Shown: positions 51,917 through 60,449 of the stretch, piece by piece
How the letters are laid out: each line of letters opens with the position of its first letter
Numbering within the stretch: position 1 is the first letter of the stretch
Origin: Chersky-806 sp038252255
GTDB lineage: Bacteria > Actinomycetota > Acidimicrobiia > IMCC26256 > JAENVU01
Length of the DNA stretch: 64,000 nt
NCBI GenBank assembly: GCA_038252255.1
Contig: JBBSAM010000002.1
Location: 62,001 to 126,000, forward strand
Direction: 5' to 3'
Program-made: the position numbers and the translations under genes
The notes under the pieces: model-generated
Databases searched by the model: none
What the model was told of the DNA's origin: nothing
What the model saw: only the letters and a program-made list of their open reading frames with translations

Positions 51917-51938
51917 GGAGCGGGTACGAAGTGCGGAG
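51917..51938. repeat. Dispersed 22-bp intergenic repeat, copy 1
   Basis: This 22-mer recurs at 60342-60363 with two mismatches, both copies lying just outside coding regions. Too little to name an element. Confidence 0.45.
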
Positions 51939-51959
51939 GCCGCAGCGACCGGGCTCGAG

Positions 51960-52346
51960 TCAGGTCGTGCCGCCGGCTTTCCCCAGGAACCGGGAGCGCT
52001 CGACGACGACACGGGTGATGCGCCCCGCAGCCACGAGGCCGTCCCGATGCTTCACCGAGACGCGAAAGGTGAGGCGGCGACCTTCGACCGATTCGAGCAC
52101 GGCCTCGGCGAGGACTTCGTCGCCCACCGGCACGGGGGCCAGGTGGTCGAGCTGGACCCGGTACCCCACGGTCGTGCCGTCGGGCGCGATCTGGCCCGCG
52201 ATCGCGGCAACCGTGGCTCGTTCGGCCAGCAGCACGACCCGGGGGGTCGCGAGGACCGGGACGTCGCCGCTCCCGAGTGCGAGCGCGGTATCGCTCTCGC
52301 AGACGGTGAGTTCTGATGTTCCCACGAGTCCGGGCTCCAGAGGCAC
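51960..52346 (-). CDS. Hotdog thioesterase, FlK-like
   Basis: 128-residue single hotdog: LGSGDVPVLATPRVVLLAE, VGYRVQLDHLAPVPVGDEV, FRVSVKHRDGLVAAGRITRVVV. The TPRVV...AE and HRDG patterns fit the thioesterase group of fluoroacetyl-CoA thioesterase relatives. The start is uncertain: the frame runs from GTG 52382, but GTG 52346 fits family length and leaves 50 bases for the divergent tldD promoter. Substrate unknown. Confidence 0.78.
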   Translation of the reverse strand: MPLEPGLVGTSELTVCESDTALALGSGDVPVLATPRVVLLAERATVAAIAGQIAPDGTTVGYRVQLDHLAPVPVGDEVLAEAVLESVEGRRLTFRVSVKHRDGLVAAGRITRVVVERSRFLGKAGGTT

Positions 52347-52396
52347 GGGCGTACCATACGCACCCCGCGCGCCCGGCGGCACCTTGGAGGTTCGTC

Positions 52397-53785
52397 GTGA
52401 TCGAAGAGTCGGTTCTCCAACGCACGCTGCACCGTGCTCTGGCGCGGGGTGGCGACTTCGCGGAGGTGTTCGCCGAAGACCGTCGATCGTCCAACGCCAC
52501 GTTCGACGACGGCAAGGTGGAAGAGCTGCGGTCCGGTCGGGAGCGCGGCGCCGGCGTGCGGGTGGTGCGGGGCGAGACCACCGGGTACGCGCACACGGCC
52601 GACCTCTCGGAGTCCGGGCTGGGTGAGGCCGCGGAAGCGGCGGCCGCCGCGGCGAGCTCGGGTGGGGCAGGGGCCACGATCGTTCCGCTCACGCGCCGCC
52701 CGAACACCCCCCCGCACGACGTGAAGGTGCTCCCCGAAGACGTCGAGAAGGCGCGCAAGGTCGAGATGCTGACCCGGGCCGACGAGGCCGCTCGCGCCGT
52801 GGGCGACTCGGTACGGCAGGTGTCGGTGAGCTACGCGGACGGTCGGCGCCGGATCCTGGTCGCGAACTCCGACGGGCTGCTCACCGAGGACGACCAGGTG
52901 CGCACACGCTTCATGGTGAACTGCGTCGCGGTCGGTGACACCGGCATGCAGACGGGCCTGGAGGCCCCGGGCTTCACCGTCGGCTTCGAGTACTTCGACG
53001 AGCACGCGCCGGAGGAGACCGCGCGCATCGCCGCGGCTCGGGCGCTCTCCAAGCTCAACGCCCGGCCCGCGCCCAGCGGGAAGGTGCCGGTGGTGCTGAA
53101 GCGGGGGGCCGGGGGCGTGCTGTTCCACGAGGCGTGCGGGCACGGTCTCGAAGCGGACTTGGTGGGCCGGGACGCGTCGGTGTTCCGCGGGCGGGTCGGG
53201 GAGCAGGTCGCGTCACCGCTCGTGACCCTGGTGGATGACGGCGGGCTGGCCCGGGAGTGGGGCGCGTACGCGATCGACGACGAAGGTGCACCCGCGCAGC
53301 GCAACGTGCTGATCCGGGACGGGGTGCTCACCGACTACATGTGGGACCTCGTGCGCGCCCGGAAGGAAGGCCGCGCGAGTACGGGCAACGGTCGCCGGGA
53401 GACGTACCAGCACCTTCCGATGGTCCGCATGACGAACACGTTCCTCGAGGCCGGTACCGAAGACCCGGACGACATCATCCGCCGGACGCCGTACGGCCTC
53501 TACTGCGTCGCGCTCGGCGGCGGCCAGGTCAACACCGCGACGGGCGACTTCGTGTTCGGGATCACCGAGGCGTACATGATCGAGGACGGCCAGATCACCG
53601 AGCCCGTGCGCGGCGCGCAGCTGATCGGCAACGGCCCCGAGACGTTGCTCGGGGTCGACGCGGTCGGGAACGACTTCGACACCTGGGCGGGCACCTGCGG
53701 CAAGGACGGTCAGGGCGTGCCGGTGTCGTCCGGGCAACCGACGTTGCGGATCCGCGAGCTGACGGTCGGCGGGACCGCGGCATGA
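52397..53785 (+). CDS. tldD: Metalloprotease TldD
   Basis: 462-residue catalytic half of the TldD/TldE complex, which degrades unfolded peptides and matures ribosomally made peptides such as microcin B17. HEACGH at 244-249 gives the zinc ligands and catalytic glutamate (HExxxH). The GTG start follows GGAGG by 6 bases. The stop overlaps a small ORF (ATGA). Confidence 0.96.
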   Translation: MIEESVLQRTLHRALARGGDFAEVFAEDRRSSNATFDDGKVEELRSGRERGAGVRVVRGETTGYAHTADLSESGLGEAAEAAAAAASSGGAGATIVPLTRRPNTPPHDVKVLPEDVEKARKVEMLTRADEAARAVGDSVRQVSVSYADGRRRILVANSDGLLTEDDQVRTRFMVNCVAVGDTGMQTGLEAPGFTVGFEYFDEHAPEETARIAAARALSKLNARPAPSGKVPVVLKRGAGGVLFHEACGHGLEADLVGRDASVFRGRVGEQVASPLVTLVDDGGLAREWGAYAIDDEGAPAQRNVLIRDGVLTDYMWDLVRARKEGRASTGNGRRETYQHLPMVRMTNTFLEAGTEDPDDIIRRTPYGLYCVALGGGQVNTATGDFVFGITEAYMIEDGQITEPVRGAQLIGNGPETLLGVDAVGNDFDTWAGTCGKDGQGVPVSSGQPTLRIRELTVGGTAA

Positions 53786-53850
53786 CCGCTCTGGACGCGG
53801 AAGCGCACGACCGCTCAGAAGGAGTGGCGCCGATGGAGCACGCGGCATGA
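53782..53850 (+). CDS. 22-residue ORF coupled to tldD and tldE
   Basis: ATG overlaps the tldD stop (ATGA at 53782-53785) and its own stop overlaps the tldE start (ATGA at 53847-53850). The peptide MTALDAEAHDRSEGVAPMEHAA is acidic with a second methionine. The two junctions share GCGGCATGACC, so the ORF may have arisen from a local duplication of the junction. It may only couple translation, or be a tiny product; nothing resembles a known microcin. Confidence 0.45.
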   Translation: MTALDAEAHDRSEGVAPMEHAA

Positions 53851-55208
53851 CCCGTCGCAGTGAGGACCTGCTCGAGATCGCGCGCCGGGTCGCGTCGATG
53901 GCGCGAGCGGGCGAGCAGGTCGAGGCGTACGTGCTCCGTTCGCGCGACACGGACGTGCAGGTCTTCGGCGGCGAGGTCGAGTCGCTGGCCGTCGCGGAGG
54001 TCGACGGGGTCGGGGTGCGGCTCCTGCTCGACCACCGGCAGGGGTACGCGTGGGCCGGGTCGCTCGATGCCGACGTGATTGCCGAGACGGTGGCCGAAGC
54101 ACGCGACAACGCGGGCTTCGGGACCCGAGACGAAGCCCTCGGGCTGGCCGAGCCGTCCGACCTCGCCGGCGTCACCGCGCCCGATCTCGATCTGTGGCGC
54201 GACGCGCTGCTCGCGGTACCGGCGGAGGAGAAGGTCGCGCTCGCGCTCGAGGTCGAAGCCGCGACCCGCCGCGCGGATCCGCGCGTGCGTGGCGTCGAGT
54301 CCGCGGGTTACAGCGACGGCGCGGTGGAAGTGGCCGTCGCCAGCTCGTTGGGAATCGAAGCCTCGGCCCGGCGCACCGTGTGCTCGGTGGCGTCGTTCGC
54401 CATGGCGGGCGAGGGGGAAGAGACGCAGACGGGGTACGGCTTCTCCGTGGGCCGCACGTTCGGCGACCTCGATGTCGCGGCCGCCGGACGCGATGCAGCC
54501 GAGCGGTCGACCCGGCTCCTCGGGGCGCGCCAGCCCGCGTCCCGCCGGCTCCCGGTCGTCCTCGACCCGCTGGTGACCCGGTCGTTCCTCGGGTTGCTCG
54601 GCTCGGCGCTCAGTGGCGAGGCGATGCTCAAGGGGCGTTCGATGTTCGTCGGCCGGGCGGGCGAGGAGGTCGCGGCCGCGAACGTGACGCTCGTCGACGA
54701 CCCGACGCTGCCCGACGCGTTCGGCGCCGCCACCCACGACGGCGAAGGGATCCCGACCCGCCGGGTCGAGCTCATCGTCGGCGGCCGGCTCCAGGGATTC
54801 CTGCACAACGTGTACACGGCCCGACGGTCGTCGACGCGAACCACGGGTTCGGCGATGCGGGGCTTCAAGTCCACTCCCTCTGTCGGAGCGCGCGCGTTGC
54901 ACCTGCTTCCCGGGGCGAAGTCACCCGGCGAGATCCTCGCCTCGGTGCCGGAGGCGCTCTACGTGCAGTCGGTGAGCGGGTTGCACTCCGGGACCGATCC
55001 GGTCAGCGGCGACTTCTCGGTCGGGGCGGAGGGCCTGATCGTGCGCGACGGCGCGTTCGCCGAGCCGGTGCGCGAGGTGACCATCGCCTCGACGCTGCAG
55101 CGCATGCTGCTCGACGTGGCCGAGGTGGGAGCGGACCTCACCTGGCTCCCCGGCGGCGCCGCGGGCATGACCCTGCTCCTCAGCGACATGACGATGAGCG
55201 GCAGCTAA
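53847..55208 (+). CDS. tldE: TldE/PmbA, partner of TldD
   Basis: 453 residues of the same fold as TldD but without HExxxH, as expected for the inactive TldE subunit that completes the peptide tunnel. Signatures: RSRDTDVQVFGGEVESL near the start, GYSDGAVEV, LVTRSFLGLLGSALSGEAM, GSAMRGFKSTPSVGARALHL. ATG start coupled to the small ORF. A terminator hairpin follows directly. Confidence 0.94.
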   Translation: MTRRSEDLLEIARRVASMARAGEQVEAYVLRSRDTDVQVFGGEVESLAVAEVDGVGVRLLLDHRQGYAWAGSLDADVIAETVAEARDNAGFGTRDEALGLAEPSDLAGVTAPDLDLWRDALLAVPAEEKVALALEVEAATRRADPRVRGVESAGYSDGAVEVAVASSLGIEASARRTVCSVASFAMAGEGEETQTGYGFSVGRTFGDLDVAAAGRDAAERSTRLLGARQPASRRLPVVLDPLVTRSFLGLLGSALSGEAMLKGRSMFVGRAGEEVAAANVTLVDDPTLPDAFGAATHDGEGIPTRRVELIVGGRLQGFLHNVYTARRSSTRTTGSAMRGFKSTPSVGARALHLLPGAKSPGEILASVPEALYVQSVSGLHSGTDPVSGDFSVGAEGLIVRDGAFAEPVREVTIASTLQRMLLDVAEVGADLTWLPGGAAGMTLLLSDMTMSGS

Positions 55209-55233
55209 CCCCCCGTCGGCTACGCGCGGGGGG
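55209..55233. terminator. Convergent terminator between tldE and HAD genes
   Basis: CCCCCCG (55209-55215) pairs perfectly with CGGGGGG (55227-55233). The 11-base loop includes the TAG of the convergent HAD gene. Confidence 0.65.
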
Positions 55234-55939
55234 AGACACCGCGGCGGTCGAGGATGGCGTCGAGCTCGGCGACGGCGACGAACGGGTCCTCGCCGAAGTG
55301 CACCGTCTCCATGCCGAGCGCGCGAGCGGCGGCGATGTTCTCGGCGTTGTCGTCGACGAAGACGGATGCGTCCGGCGCGACCCCGACCCGCTCGCAGGTG
55401 AGCAGGTAGATGCGTGGGTCGGGCTTGCGCATCCCGACGTCACTCGAGTCCACGACGATCTCGAACAGCTCGTCGACCGGGAACGTCGCGCGCCAGTGGT
55501 CGCCCCACTCCTTCACGTTGTTCGTGAGCAACGCGATCGGGACTCCCCTCGCGAGCAGCTCACGGGCCTTGTGCACGACCGGCCAGTGCACCCCGACGGG
55601 CATCTCGGCCATGAACGTGAGGTACGCGTCCATGTTGATCGGTTGGCCGAGCACCTCCGGGGCGCGGGCCCGGACCCCGTCGAACCATTCGTCGAGGGTG
55701 AGCTCGCCGATCTCCATGCGGTGCCAGTCGTGCGTCACCGCGACCCCACCGTCGGCCGTCGCCACGACGGGTGCCGCGTCGTGACCGCGGCCTTCGACGC
55801 CGATGTAGGCCTTGTCGCCGAAGAGCAGCTCGAGCACCGCGCCCGCGGGGTATCCCATGTCGGCTTCGAACTTGCCGATGCCACGGAAGAGCGGGCTCGA
55901 GAAGACGCCGCCGTAGTCGAAGATCACCGCCTCGATCAC
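55220..55939 (-). CDS. HAD-superfamily hydrolase (IA type)
   Basis: 239 residues. Motif I is FDYGGV (nucleophile aspartate 8; the usual DxD acid/base aspartate is replaced by glycine, as in epoxide-hydrolase-like and dehalogenase-like HADs). Motif II is LLTNN, motif III K in GMRKPDPRIY, motif IV FVDDNAENIAAA. The second-position change makes classical phosphatase activity doubtful. GTG start. Convergent with tldE. Confidence 0.88.
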   Translation of the reverse strand: MIEAVIFDYGGVFSSPLFRGIGKFEADMGYPAGAVLELLFGDKAYIGVEGRGHDAAPVVATADGGVAVTHDWHRMEIGELTLDEWFDGVRARAPEVLGQPINMDAYLTFMAEMPVGVHWPVVHKARELLARGVPIALLTNNVKEWGDHWRATFPVDELFEIVVDSSDVGMRKPDPRIYLLTCERVGVAPDASVFVDDNAENIAAARALGMETVHFGEDPFVAVAELDAILDRRGVSPRA

Positions 55940-55970
55940 GGTCGGGAGGGTATCGGCTCACGAGTGGTCG

Positions 55971-56630
55971 CTATCGGGCGGCGTCCTCGGGTGGGGCGAT
56001 CGCGAGCGCGAGGGTGCCGGCCGCGGTGGCGAACGCCAGGCGTTTCGCCTCGTCCGGCGTCACGAGCACCGTGACCCCGATCGAGCTGCGGTCGGCCGAC
56101 ACCGACCCGTCGTCCCGATCGACCGCGATCACGGGGACGCCGTGTGCGACCGTCAGCGTGGGCTCGACGTCCGAGCCGACCGTCTGGGGATCGAAGGTGG
56201 CGTAGAGGTCCACGGGATCCCCCGGCCGTGGCCGCACCCCGCCCGCGATGACCACGCGCATCGCGCGGCGGCCGGCAGGGACGGTGCCGTCACGCCCGTC
56301 GCGCCGGTGGGCCGCGAGGTGGCGGGTGGTGACGACGGCGCCGCGCAGGAGCGGGACCGCGACCACCCGGCCGACCGCGGCGCGCGGCGCCGAGATCACT
56401 CCCGGTCCCTCCGCCTCACCGCGCACGCGGCGATCGGTGAGGTCGGGGGCTCGGAGCCGTCGACCCAGTGGCAGGTCGCGGGTCGCGACGACCACGGTGT
56501 GGACCGGCCCGAAGGCCTGGTCCTGGTGGCGCAGCGAGACGAGGATGTCGGCGACGTACGCGGCGGTGGCCACGGCGAGGATCGCCGCGGCGGCCCACAG
56601 CAGCACGGCGCGCGGAGAGCGACGGAGCAT
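55971..56630 (-). CDS. SAF-domain membrane protein (CpaB/RcpC-like)
   Basis: 219 residues: one amino-terminal membrane helix (10-30), then a SAF domain (VVVATRDLPLGRRLRAPDLTD, VGRVVAVPLLRGAVVTTRHL) and an RcpC-like beta domain (AMRVVIAGGVRPRPGDPVDLYATF). In pilus systems CpaB guides Flp secretion, but no pilus genes are here. The same FmdB-SAF pairing recurs in actinobacteria near galU, suggesting another role. 85 bases downstream of the FmdB gene. Confidence 0.82.
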   Translation of the reverse strand: MLRRSPRAVLLWAAAAILAVATAAYVADILVSLRHQDQAFGPVHTVVVATRDLPLGRRLRAPDLTDRRVRGEAEGPGVISAPRAAVGRVVAVPLLRGAVVTTRHLAAHRRDGRDGTVPAGRRAMRVVIAGGVRPRPGDPVDLYATFDPQTVGSDVEPTLTVAHGVPVIAVDRDDGSVSADRSSIGVTVLVTPDEAKRLAFATAAGTLALAIAPPEDAAR

Positions 56631-56715
56631 GGCTGACCCCTTTCCTGCAGGTGCGGAGCGGGGGAAGCGAGGGGGAGGTGGTCGAGCGGGGCCGGTCAGC
56701 CGGCCGAAGCGCCGG

Positions 56716-57123
56716 TCAGGCCGACTTCTTCGCCGGCTTGCCGGACGACCTGGACGACCTGGACGACCTGGACGAGGAGCTGTCCTTCTTCGACCCGTTG
56801 GACGAGCCGGCCTTGCTGTCCGCCTTGGTCGACTCGGACTTGCCGTCCGACTTGGTCTCCGACTTCGAGTCCGGCTTCGAATCGGTCTTGGAATCCGACT
56901 TCGACTCGGACTTGGACTCGGACGCCCGGGACTTCGCCTTGGAGGCGGCCCGGCTGTCCGTCTTGTAGAAGCCGGAGCCCTTCAGCACGATCCCGACCGG
57001 GGAGAAGACCCTGTGGAGCGACCCGCCGCAGTCGGAATGGCGCTTCAGCGGCGCTTCGCTGAACGTCTGGTACACCTCGAGATGCTCCCCGCACTTGGAG
57101 CACTCATACTCGTAGGTGGGCAT
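56716..57123 (-). CDS. FmdB/Ruc-like zinc-ribbon protein with long Ser/Lys tail
   Basis: 135 residues. Residues 1-45 are the FmdB zinc ribbon (PTYEYECSKCG), here with C8, C11 and C32 but histidine 29 where the third cysteine is expected. Residues 58-135 are low complexity: serine, lysine, aspartate repeats (SKSESKSDSK style) ending SGKPAKKSA. Position near galU and moeA and the disordered tail match mycobacterial Rv0991c (Ruc), a redox-switched chaperone that activates when the cysteines lose zinc. The histidine would alter that switch. Confidence 0.85.
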   Translation of the reverse strand: MPTYEYECSKCGEHLEVYQTFSEAPLKRHSDCGGSLHRVFSPVGIVLKGSGFYKTDSRAASKAKSRASESKSESKSDSKTDSKPDSKSETKSDGKSESTKADSKAGSSNGSKKDSSSSRSSRSSRSSGKPAKKSA

Positions 57124-57270
57124 CTTCTTCGACCTCGTCTTCGTGCGGCCGGACCGGCTCAGTGTCCCTCGCTGGCAGTCGCGCTGTGAGAGTGCAACAT
57201 CGTACCCGCCCAGTCATTCCCGGTCCCCCCGGAGCCCTCGTCCCGCAGGAGTGGGGCTCCATCGCCTTGA

Positions 57271-57885
57271 ATGGACGTCGTGAGCGACCTCGCCCTCGCC
57301 CTGATCCTGATCCTCCCGGCCTACTTCCTCGGGACGTTCCCGAGCGCGCTCCTCGTGGCCCGGGTGGGTGGCCACGACGTGCTCAACGAGGGCTCGGGCA
57401 ACCCCGGCGCCTCGAACGTCGCCCGGCTCATGGGGTGGAAGGCCGGCATCGTCGTCCTGGCCGCGGACTTCGGGAAGGGTGCGATCGCCAGCGGCGTCGG
57501 TCTGGCGGTGGCCGGCCGGGGCGGCGCCTTCGCCCTCGGCATCGCCGCGGTGATCGGCCACATGTTCCCGGCGACCCGTCGCTTCCGGGGTGGCAAGGGC
57601 GTGGCGACGGCCGGGGGGATGCTGATCGTCCTCTACCCCGTCATCGTGCTCGTCCTGGCCACGGTCTGGTTCCTCGTCGCCCGGGTGCTCAAGCTCGCGT
57701 CGGTCGGGTCGCTTCTCTGCGCGGTCCTGTTTCCGATCCTGGTCGCGTTCGCCGGTTACGGCGTCGTCGAGACCGTCGTCATCACCGCGCTCGCGCTCGT
57801 GGTCATCGCTCGCCACGCTTCGAATCTCAGGCGCCTGTTCGGCGGCCGCGAGCTCCGCACCGGAGAGACGGACCCGCCGAGCTGA
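57271..57885 (+). CDS. plsY: Acyl-phosphate:glycerol-3-phosphate acyltransferase
   Basis: Membrane acyltransferase of 204 residues and five or so helices. The three PlsY motifs are visible: SGNPGASNVARLMG, GKGAIA before the second loop, and FRGGKGVATAGG. It makes lysophosphatidate from acyl-phosphate. ATG start; a GTG three codons later is possible. Divergent from fmdB; 120 bases before galU. Confidence 0.93.
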   Translation: MDVVSDLALALILILPAYFLGTFPSALLVARVGGHDVLNEGSGNPGASNVARLMGWKAGIVVLAADFGKGAIASGVGLAVAGRGGAFALGIAAVIGHMFPATRRFRGGKGVATAGGMLIVLYPVIVLVLATVWFLVARVLKLASVGSLLCAVLFPILVAFAGYGVVETVVITALALVVIARHASNLRRLFGGRELRTGETDPPS

Positions 57886-58005
57886 TCTCCCCGGGATTCC
57901 AACGGGCCCTCAACCTCTGGGTCCTCCCGGTCGAGAACCTCACGAATGCCGGTAACCTTTGCCCGGTTCCGAGCTGGTTGAGGCACCCCGAAGGAGAACG
58001 TCGCG

Positions 58006-58890
58006 ATGACCGCACCGGTCCGTAAGGCCGTCATCCCCGCCGCGGGTCTCGGCACCCGCTTCCTGCCGGCGACGAAGAGCCAGCCCAAGGAGATGCTCCC
58101 GGTCGTCGACAAGCCGTCGATCCAGTACGTGGTCGAGGAAGCGGTGCGAGCCGGGCTCACGGACATCCTGATCATCACCGGCCGTGGCAAGCGGGCGATC
58201 GAGGACCACTTCGACCGCAACTTCGAGCTGGAGCACTACCTCGAGCAGAAGGGTGCGGACGAGCTGCTGAAGGAGGTCCAGGAGACCTCCGAGCTGGGCG
58301 ACATCCACTACATCCGCCAGCGCGACCCGCTCGGCCTCGGGCACGCGGTCTCGGTCGCGCGCGAGCACGTCGGGAACGAGCCGTTCGCGGTCCTGCTCGG
58401 CGACGACATCATGGTGGACGAGTCGCGCCTGCTCCGGTCGATGCTGGACGTGCACGAGCGCTACGGCCGCTCCGTCCTCGCGCTGAAAGAGGTGACCCCG
58501 GACGAGATCTCTTCGTACGGGTGCGTGGAGCCCGAAGAGGTGGAAGCCGAGCTCGTACGGGTGAAGTCGATCGTCGAGAAGCCGGCCAAGGGCAGCGCGC
58601 CGTCGAACCTCGCGGTCATCGGTCGGTACGTGTTCACGCCCGAGATCTTCGACGCGCTGGACCGCATCGAGCCGGGCGCGGGCGGGGAGCTGCAGCTCAC
58701 CGATGCCATCGGGCTGCTCAACGAGACGCAGACGGTCTACGGCTGTGTGTTCCGCGACGGCCGCTACGACATCGGCCAGAAGATCGACTTCCTCCGGGCC
58801 AACGTCGAGCTCGCACTCGATCGCGACGACCTCGGTCCCGAGCTGGAGAAGATCCTGGTCGACATCGTCCATCGCCGCGGCCTCGTCTGA
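58006..58890 (+). CDS. galU: UTP-glucose-1-phosphate uridylyltransferase
   Basis: 294-residue nucleotidyltransferase producing UDP-glucose. Signatures: IPAAGLGTRFLPATKSQPKEMLPVVDKP is the nucleotide loop and lysine, QRDPLGLGHAV, GDDIMVD and the late GRYDIGQK lysine. AAGGAGAA sits 8 bases before the ATG. UDP-glucose would feed OtsA, the TreT-like enzyme and GpgS elsewhere in the window. It is followed by the 57-bp repeat block. Confidence 0.97.
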   Translation: MTAPVRKAVIPAAGLGTRFLPATKSQPKEMLPVVDKPSIQYVVEEAVRAGLTDILIITGRGKRAIEDHFDRNFELEHYLEQKGADELLKEVQETSELGDIHYIRQRDPLGLGHAVSVAREHVGNEPFAVLLGDDIMVDESRLLRSMLDVHERYGRSVLALKEVTPDEISSYGCVEPEEVEAELVRVKSIVEKPAKGSAPSNLAVIGRYVFTPEIFDALDRIEPGAGGELQLTDAIGLLNETQTVYGCVFRDGRYDIGQKIDFLRANVELALDRDDLGPELEKILVDIVHRRGLV

Positions 58891-58903
58891 GCTCCACACT
58901 CCA

Positions 58904-59088
58904 CGATCTCCGGAGGGCGAACGCTCGACCCGGATCTCGCCGGTGCCCTCCGGCGGTCAGCGATCTCCGGAGGGCGAACGCTCGACCCGGATCTCGCCGG
59001 TGCCCTCCGGCGGTCCACGATCTCCGGAGGGCGAACGCTCGACTCCGATCTCGCCGGCGGTCAGCGATCTCCGGAGGGCGAACGCTCG
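58904..59088. repeat. 57-bp tandem repeat, three and a half copies
   Basis: Units start at 58904, 58961, 59018 and 59065. Copies 1 and 2 are 57 bp and differ at the last bases, copy 3 lacks a 10-bp piece and has one change, copy 4 is a 24-bp stub. Full units can fold: CCGGAGGGC (58910-58918) pairs with GCCCTCCGG (58945-58953). The block lies between galU and moeA; it may serve as galU terminator or be REP-like. Not a CRISPR: no unique spacers. Confidence 0.92.
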
Positions 59089-59113
59089 TGCGGCGGGGCG
59101 GTACGGTCGGCCG

Positions 59114-60319
59114 ATGATCCCGCTCGCAGAGGTGCAGGCCGAGATCCTCGGCTCGGTGTCCGCGCTGGCACCCGTGCCGGCGGCTCTCGGCGACGCGCTC
59201 GGGCTCGTTCTCGCGGAGCCGGTCGTCGCCCGCGAGCCGGTACCCCCGTTCGCCAACACCGCGATGGACGGCTACGCGCTGCGAGCCGCCGACACCACGG
59301 GAGCGACCGAGGGGACGCCGGTGCGCCTCACCGTCGTCGCGGACCTGCCGGCCGGCCACGCGCCGACCGTTCCGGTTGGTCCCGGCGAAGCCGTGCGCAT
59401 CATGACGGGCGCGCCGATCCCGGAGGGGGCCGACGCGATCGTCATGGTCGAGCGCACCGAGCGCGACGGGGCGGACGGGGTCCTCGTCCAGACGGCCGCC
59501 GCGGTCGGCGATCATCTGCGGGCCGCGGGCGGCGACGTGCAGGCGGGGGACCGTGTCTTCGAGGCGGGAATCGTGCTCGGGCCCGCCCACCTCGGCGTGC
59601 TCGCCAGCCTCGGCGCGACCGACGTGCCGGTGTTCCCCAAGGCCCGGGTCGGGGTGCTCTCGACCGGCGACGAGCTGCGCGAAGGACCAGTGGAGCTGGC
59701 GCCGGGCCAGATCCGCGATTCGAACCGGCCCATGTTGCTCGCGATGTTGCGGGAAGCCGGGTGCGAGCCGGTGAACCTCGGGATCGCGCACGACGACGAG
59801 TCGTTCGTCGAGCGCGCGCTCACGGACGCGCTGGCCCGCTGCGACGCGCTGATCACGAGCGGCGGCGTCTCGGTCGGCGACTACGACGTCGTGAAGGCGG
59901 TGCTCGATCGGCTCGGCGTGCTGCAGTGGTGGCAGGTGGCGATCAAGCCGGCGAAGCCGCTGGCGTTCGGGCTCGTCCAGGGCGTCCCGTTGTTCGGGCT
60001 CCCGGGGAACCCGGTGAGCTCGCACGTGAGCTTCGAGCTGTTCGCCCGGCCCGCGCTGCGCAAGATGATGGGCCACGCCGAGCTGCAGCGGCCGCAGGTC
60101 GACGCGATAGCGGCGGCCCCGATGCCCCGCCGGCCCGACGGCAAGCTGCACCTCGATCGCGTCGTCGTGCACTACGAGGACGGCCGCTACGTCGCGCAAC
60201 GTCGCGGCCCGCAGGTGAGCAACGCGCTCGCGGCGATGGCGGCGGCGAACGGGCTCGCGCTCCTACCCGACGGCGACGGCGCGGGAGAAGGCGACGTCAT
60301 CAGAGTGATGCTGCTCTGA
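59114..60319 (+). CDS. MoeA / gephyrin-like protein (Glp)
   Basis: 401 residues in the MoeA order: domain II beta ribbon, domain III (VGVLSTGDELREGP, ITSGGVSVGDYDVVK, FGLPGNPVSS) and domain IV. In Mo-cofactor synthesis it inserts molybdate into adenylated molybdopterin. In Corynebacterium and mycobacteria a paralogue, Glp, at this galU-linked locus binds FtsZ and the membrane protein GlpR in the divisome. Since a GlpR-like gene follows moaA-moaC, either or both roles are possible. ATG 59114. Confidence 0.93.
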   Translation: MIPLAEVQAEILGSVSALAPVPAALGDALGLVLAEPVVAREPVPPFANTAMDGYALRAADTTGATEGTPVRLTVVADLPAGHAPTVPVGPGEAVRIMTGAPIPEGADAIVMVERTERDGADGVLVQTAAAVGDHLRAAGGDVQAGDRVFEAGIVLGPAHLGVLASLGATDVPVFPKARVGVLSTGDELREGPVELAPGQIRDSNRPMLLAMLREAGCEPVNLGIAHDDESFVERALTDALARCDALITSGGVSVGDYDVVKAVLDRLGVLQWWQVAIKPAKPLAFGLVQGVPLFGLPGNPVSSHVSFELFARPALRKMMGHAELQRPQVDAIAAAPMPRRPDGKLHLDRVVVHYEDGRYVAQRRGPQVSNALAAMAAANGLALLPDGDGAGEGDVIRVMLL

Positions 60320-60341
60320 GTCTCTTGCGTGAGCGGGGGCC

Positions 60342-60363
60342 GGAGCGGGCACGAGGTGCGGAG
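60342..60363. repeat. Dispersed 22-bp intergenic repeat, copy 2
   Basis: Second copy of the 22-mer at 51917, 20 of 22 bases identical, just downstream of moeA. Confidence 0.45.
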
Positions 60364-60389
60364 CCCGGAGTGACCCGGAACGAACGCGG

Positions 60390-60419
60390 GAGTGCCCGGG
60401 GTGTGAGCCCCGGGCACTC
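60390..60419. terminator. Terminator after moeA
   Basis: A perfect 12-bp stem (60390-60401 with 60408-60419) and 6-base loop lie 70 bases after the moeA stop and also 30 bases beyond the stop of the convergent surface-protein gene, so it may serve both. Confidence 0.75.
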
Positions 60420-60449
60420 GCCTCCCTAGCGCAACCTGTTTGCCGCGTG

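Noticed and set aside
58904..59088. CRISPR array
   Set aside because: Units are directly adjacent with no unique spacers, and each is itself a hairpin; no cas genes are nearby.
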